Assembly (NCBI RefSeq): GCF_016741815.1
Contig: NZ_JAERRJ010000009.1
Span: 62,001 to 126,000 of the forward strand
Direction of reading: 5' to 3'
Length of the DNA: 64,000 nt
Source of the DNA: Nocardia acididurans
GTDB lineage: Bacteria > Actinomycetota > Actinomycetes > Mycobacteriales > Mycobacteriaceae
Shown here: positions 62,642 through 64,000 of the stretch, one piece after another
How positions within the stretch are numbered: the first letter of the stretch is position 1
Layout of the letters: each line of letters starts with the position of its first letter
Translations under genes and position numbers: made by a program
The notes under the pieces: model-generated
The model's database searches: none
What the model was told of the DNA's origin: nothing
The model's input: the letters and a program-made list of their open reading frames with translations, nothing else

Positions 62642-63631
62642 ATGGAAACCCGCGACGTGGTGCTGGACGCGGATCAGCGGATCGCGGCGGACCGGTTGGC
62701 CGCCATCGCGGCGCGGGTCGGGAAGCGCTGGCATCGTCCACGTGGGCTGTACCTCTGGGGCGGGCCCGGACGCGGCAAGACCATGCTGATGGATCGCTTC
62801 TATGCCGCCGTCGCGTCGAAGCACAAGCGCCGCTTCCATTTCCACAGCTTCTTCGCCCAGCTGAACGCGGCCATCCACGAGTACGGCACCCTCGACAAGG
62901 CGGCGGACTCCCTGCTGGGCGGCGTCGATCTGGTCTGCTTCGACGAGTTCCACGTGCACGACTCGGGTGACGCCCGGCTGGTCTCCCGGCTGCTGGACCA
63001 TCTCTTCGCGCGGCACATCACGCTGGTGGTCACCTCCAACTACCCGCCCGCCGACCTGCTGCCGAATCCGCTGTTCCACCCCATGTTCGAGCCGACCATC
63101 GACCGCATCCTGGAGCACCTGGACGTGCTCTCGGTGAACGGCCCGCAGGACTACCGCCGTCTCGGCGGCAAGCACACCGGTTTCGCGGCGGGGGAGTACG
63201 TGGTCGGCGCGTGCCCGGTGACCGGCTCCGCGCAGGTGCCCGTCGCCCACCGGCTGCTGAACGCCCGGGTGGCCGAGAACGGTTCGCTCACGGTCGATTT
63301 CGCGGAGCTCTGCGGAATTCCGGTGTCGGCGGCCGATTTCCTGGAGCTCGCGCGCACCTACACCCGTTGGACGGTCTGCGAGGTGCCCGCACTGTCCGAT
63401 GTCCCCGCGGACTGGGTGATGCGCTTCGTGAATCTGGTGGACGTCCTCTACGACACGGATCATCCGCTGTCGCTCTACGCTGCGGTTCCGCTGGCGTGCC
63501 TGGCCGGCCGAATTGCTTACGTTCCAGATCTGTACCGAGCCATCAGCCGCCTGTCCGAGCTCACCCCCGCACAGCTGCCCCGATTCATCGGTGGTGCCTC
63601 AGGTTCGCGGCCCGCCTCGATTCTGGACTGA
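62642..63631 (+). CDS. zapE: ZapE/AFG1-like AAA ATPase
   Basis: A 329-residue AFG1-family P-loop ATPase: Walker A LWGGPGRGKTMLMDRF (about 38-53), Walker B VDLVCFDEFHVHD (near 98) and sensor VVTSNYPPADLL. In E. coli ZapE affects FtsZ ring stability; the mitochondrial homologue works in protein quality control. ATG 62642 has GAAGGAGG upstream. The final codons (SGSRPASILD and stop) lie inside repeat A3, so the original C-terminus may have been replaced. Confidence 0.93.
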   Translation: METRDVVLDADQRIAADRLAAIAARVGKRWHRPRGLYLWGGPGRGKTMLMDRFYAAVASKHKRRFHFHSFFAQLNAAIHEYGTLDKAADSLLGGVDLVCFDEFHVHDSGDARLVSRLLDHLFARHITLVVTSNYPPADLLPNPLFHPMFEPTIDRILEHLDVLSVNGPQDYRRLGGKHTGFAAGEYVVGACPVTGSAQVPVAHRLLNARVAENGSLTVDFAELCGIPVSAADFLELARTYTRWTVCEVPALSDVPADWVMRFVNLVDVLYDTDHPLSLYAAVPLACLAGRIAYVPDLYRAISRLSELTPAQLPRFIGGASGSRPASILD

Positions 63632-63728
63632 CGGAGCGGGGGAGCGAAGCGGAGGAGCGGAGGAGGGAAGAATCGAGGTAACAGGGCCGCGAACACGCCG
63701 GAGCGAAGCGGAGGCAAATTAAACACAG
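63601..63728 (-). repeat. Dispersed repeat family A, copy 3, overlapping the zapE 3' end
   Basis: 128 bp in reverse orientation relative to copies 1 and 2. Inner stem CCTCGATTCT (63615-63624) with AGAATCGAGG (63669-63678), perfect; outer stem 63602-63612 with 63685-63694 (one mismatch at its base). It supplies the last ten codons and stop of zapE. Stem bases differ from copy 1 at one pair, with both arms changed. Confidence 0.9.
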
Positions 63729-63818
63729 CTTCATGTGCCGTCTACGCGCACGGGGTTCGGTGTTGCTACCCACTCCTTAACGTGCAGTCAGGAGGCAGCA
63801 CCGAACCGGAGGGGACCG

Positions 63819-64000
63819 ATGCGAATCCGCGATCAGGTAAGAGGTCCCGCACCGCGGCGGCCGAGCCACCCTGGCGCCCGGCTACGAGTGCTGGTCGTCG
63901 CCGAGAGCTTTCTTCCCCAGGTGAACGGCGTCACCAACTCCGTACGCCGGGTACTGGATCATCTGGCGGCCAAGGGACACGAAGCCGTCCTGATGGCTCC
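63819..64000 (+). CDS. mgtA: Glycosyltransferase family 4, MgtA-like (partial)
   Basis: The first 60 codons of a gene cut by the window edge. LRVLVVAESFLPQVNGVTNS and VRRVLDHLAAKGHEAVLMA form the first Rossmann half of a GT-B glycosyltransferase and closely resemble the start of mycobacterial MgtA/PimB-type GDP-mannose-dependent mannosyltransferases of glycolipid and lipomannan synthesis. ATG 63819 has GGAGGGG upstream. The exact enzyme cannot be settled without the rest. Confidence 0.75.
   Translation, partial: MRIRDQVRGPAPRRPSHPGARLRVLVVAESFLPQVNGVTNSVRRVLDHLAAKGHEAVLMA

Overview
The window is chromosomal DNA of a high-GC, mycolic-acid-type actinomycete, most likely Nocardia. Gene order tracks the M. 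tuberculosis blocks Rv3610c-Rv3596c (ftsH-folEPBK-panCD-coaX-lysS-lsr2-clpC1) and Rv3592-Rv3579c (mhuD, mutY, canB, disA, radA, lpqE, carD, ispDF, cysS, rlmB) closely. Lsr2, CarD, MhuD, KstR and the cholesterol ring/side-chain genes confirm the order. No rRNA, tRNA, CRISPR array, phage or insertion sequence was seen.

Layout. 1-8.4 kb: end of ftsH, then a folate operon (folE, folP, folB, folK) and a pantothenate/CoA operon (panC, panD, coaX). 8.4-9.7 kb: cysteine dioxygenase and a rhodanese behind a leaderless Cys-Cys leader peptide with an attenuator-like RNA. 9.7-17.2 kb: lysS, lsr2, an FHA-HTH protein, a DUF1772 membrane protein, a secreted lipase and clpC. 17.3-32 kb: accessory genes, including a PhyH oxygenase, a nitroreductase, an F420 enzyme, a two-component system next to an ABC exporter, TetR-azoR-sugE, OsmC, two tandem DUF418 membrane proteins, and cbtBA behind a cobalamin riboswitch. 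32-47 kb: the mhuD-to-mutY conserved block, including DisA (c-di-AMP synthesis). 47-50 kb: a zinc ABC importer with a Zur-like box. 50-53 kb: a trehalose-phosphatase/GH15 fusion. 53-61 kb: kstR divergent from fadE34-chsE1-chsE2-chsH2-chsH1-ltp2 (cholesterol side-chain removal), with a perfect KstR box between. 61-64 kb: VapBC, a GerW-like protein, TetR-zapE, and the start of a mannosyltransferase.

The least explained features are three families of dispersed intergenic repeats. Family A (about 128 bp, three copies: 1504, 40590, 63601) has an almost invariant loop, but its 10-bp stem changes sequence between copies with every change compensated. Family B (131 bp, two ungapped copies: 34507, 46086) lies upstream of echA and mutY and supplies the ribosome binding site of mutY, which has only a CTG start. 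Family C (74 bp, two copies: 6145, 48126) ends exactly at the start codons of panC and znuB and is translated as a basic peptide that appears to couple translation. The cysteine leader at 8542 is the clearest regulatory device.
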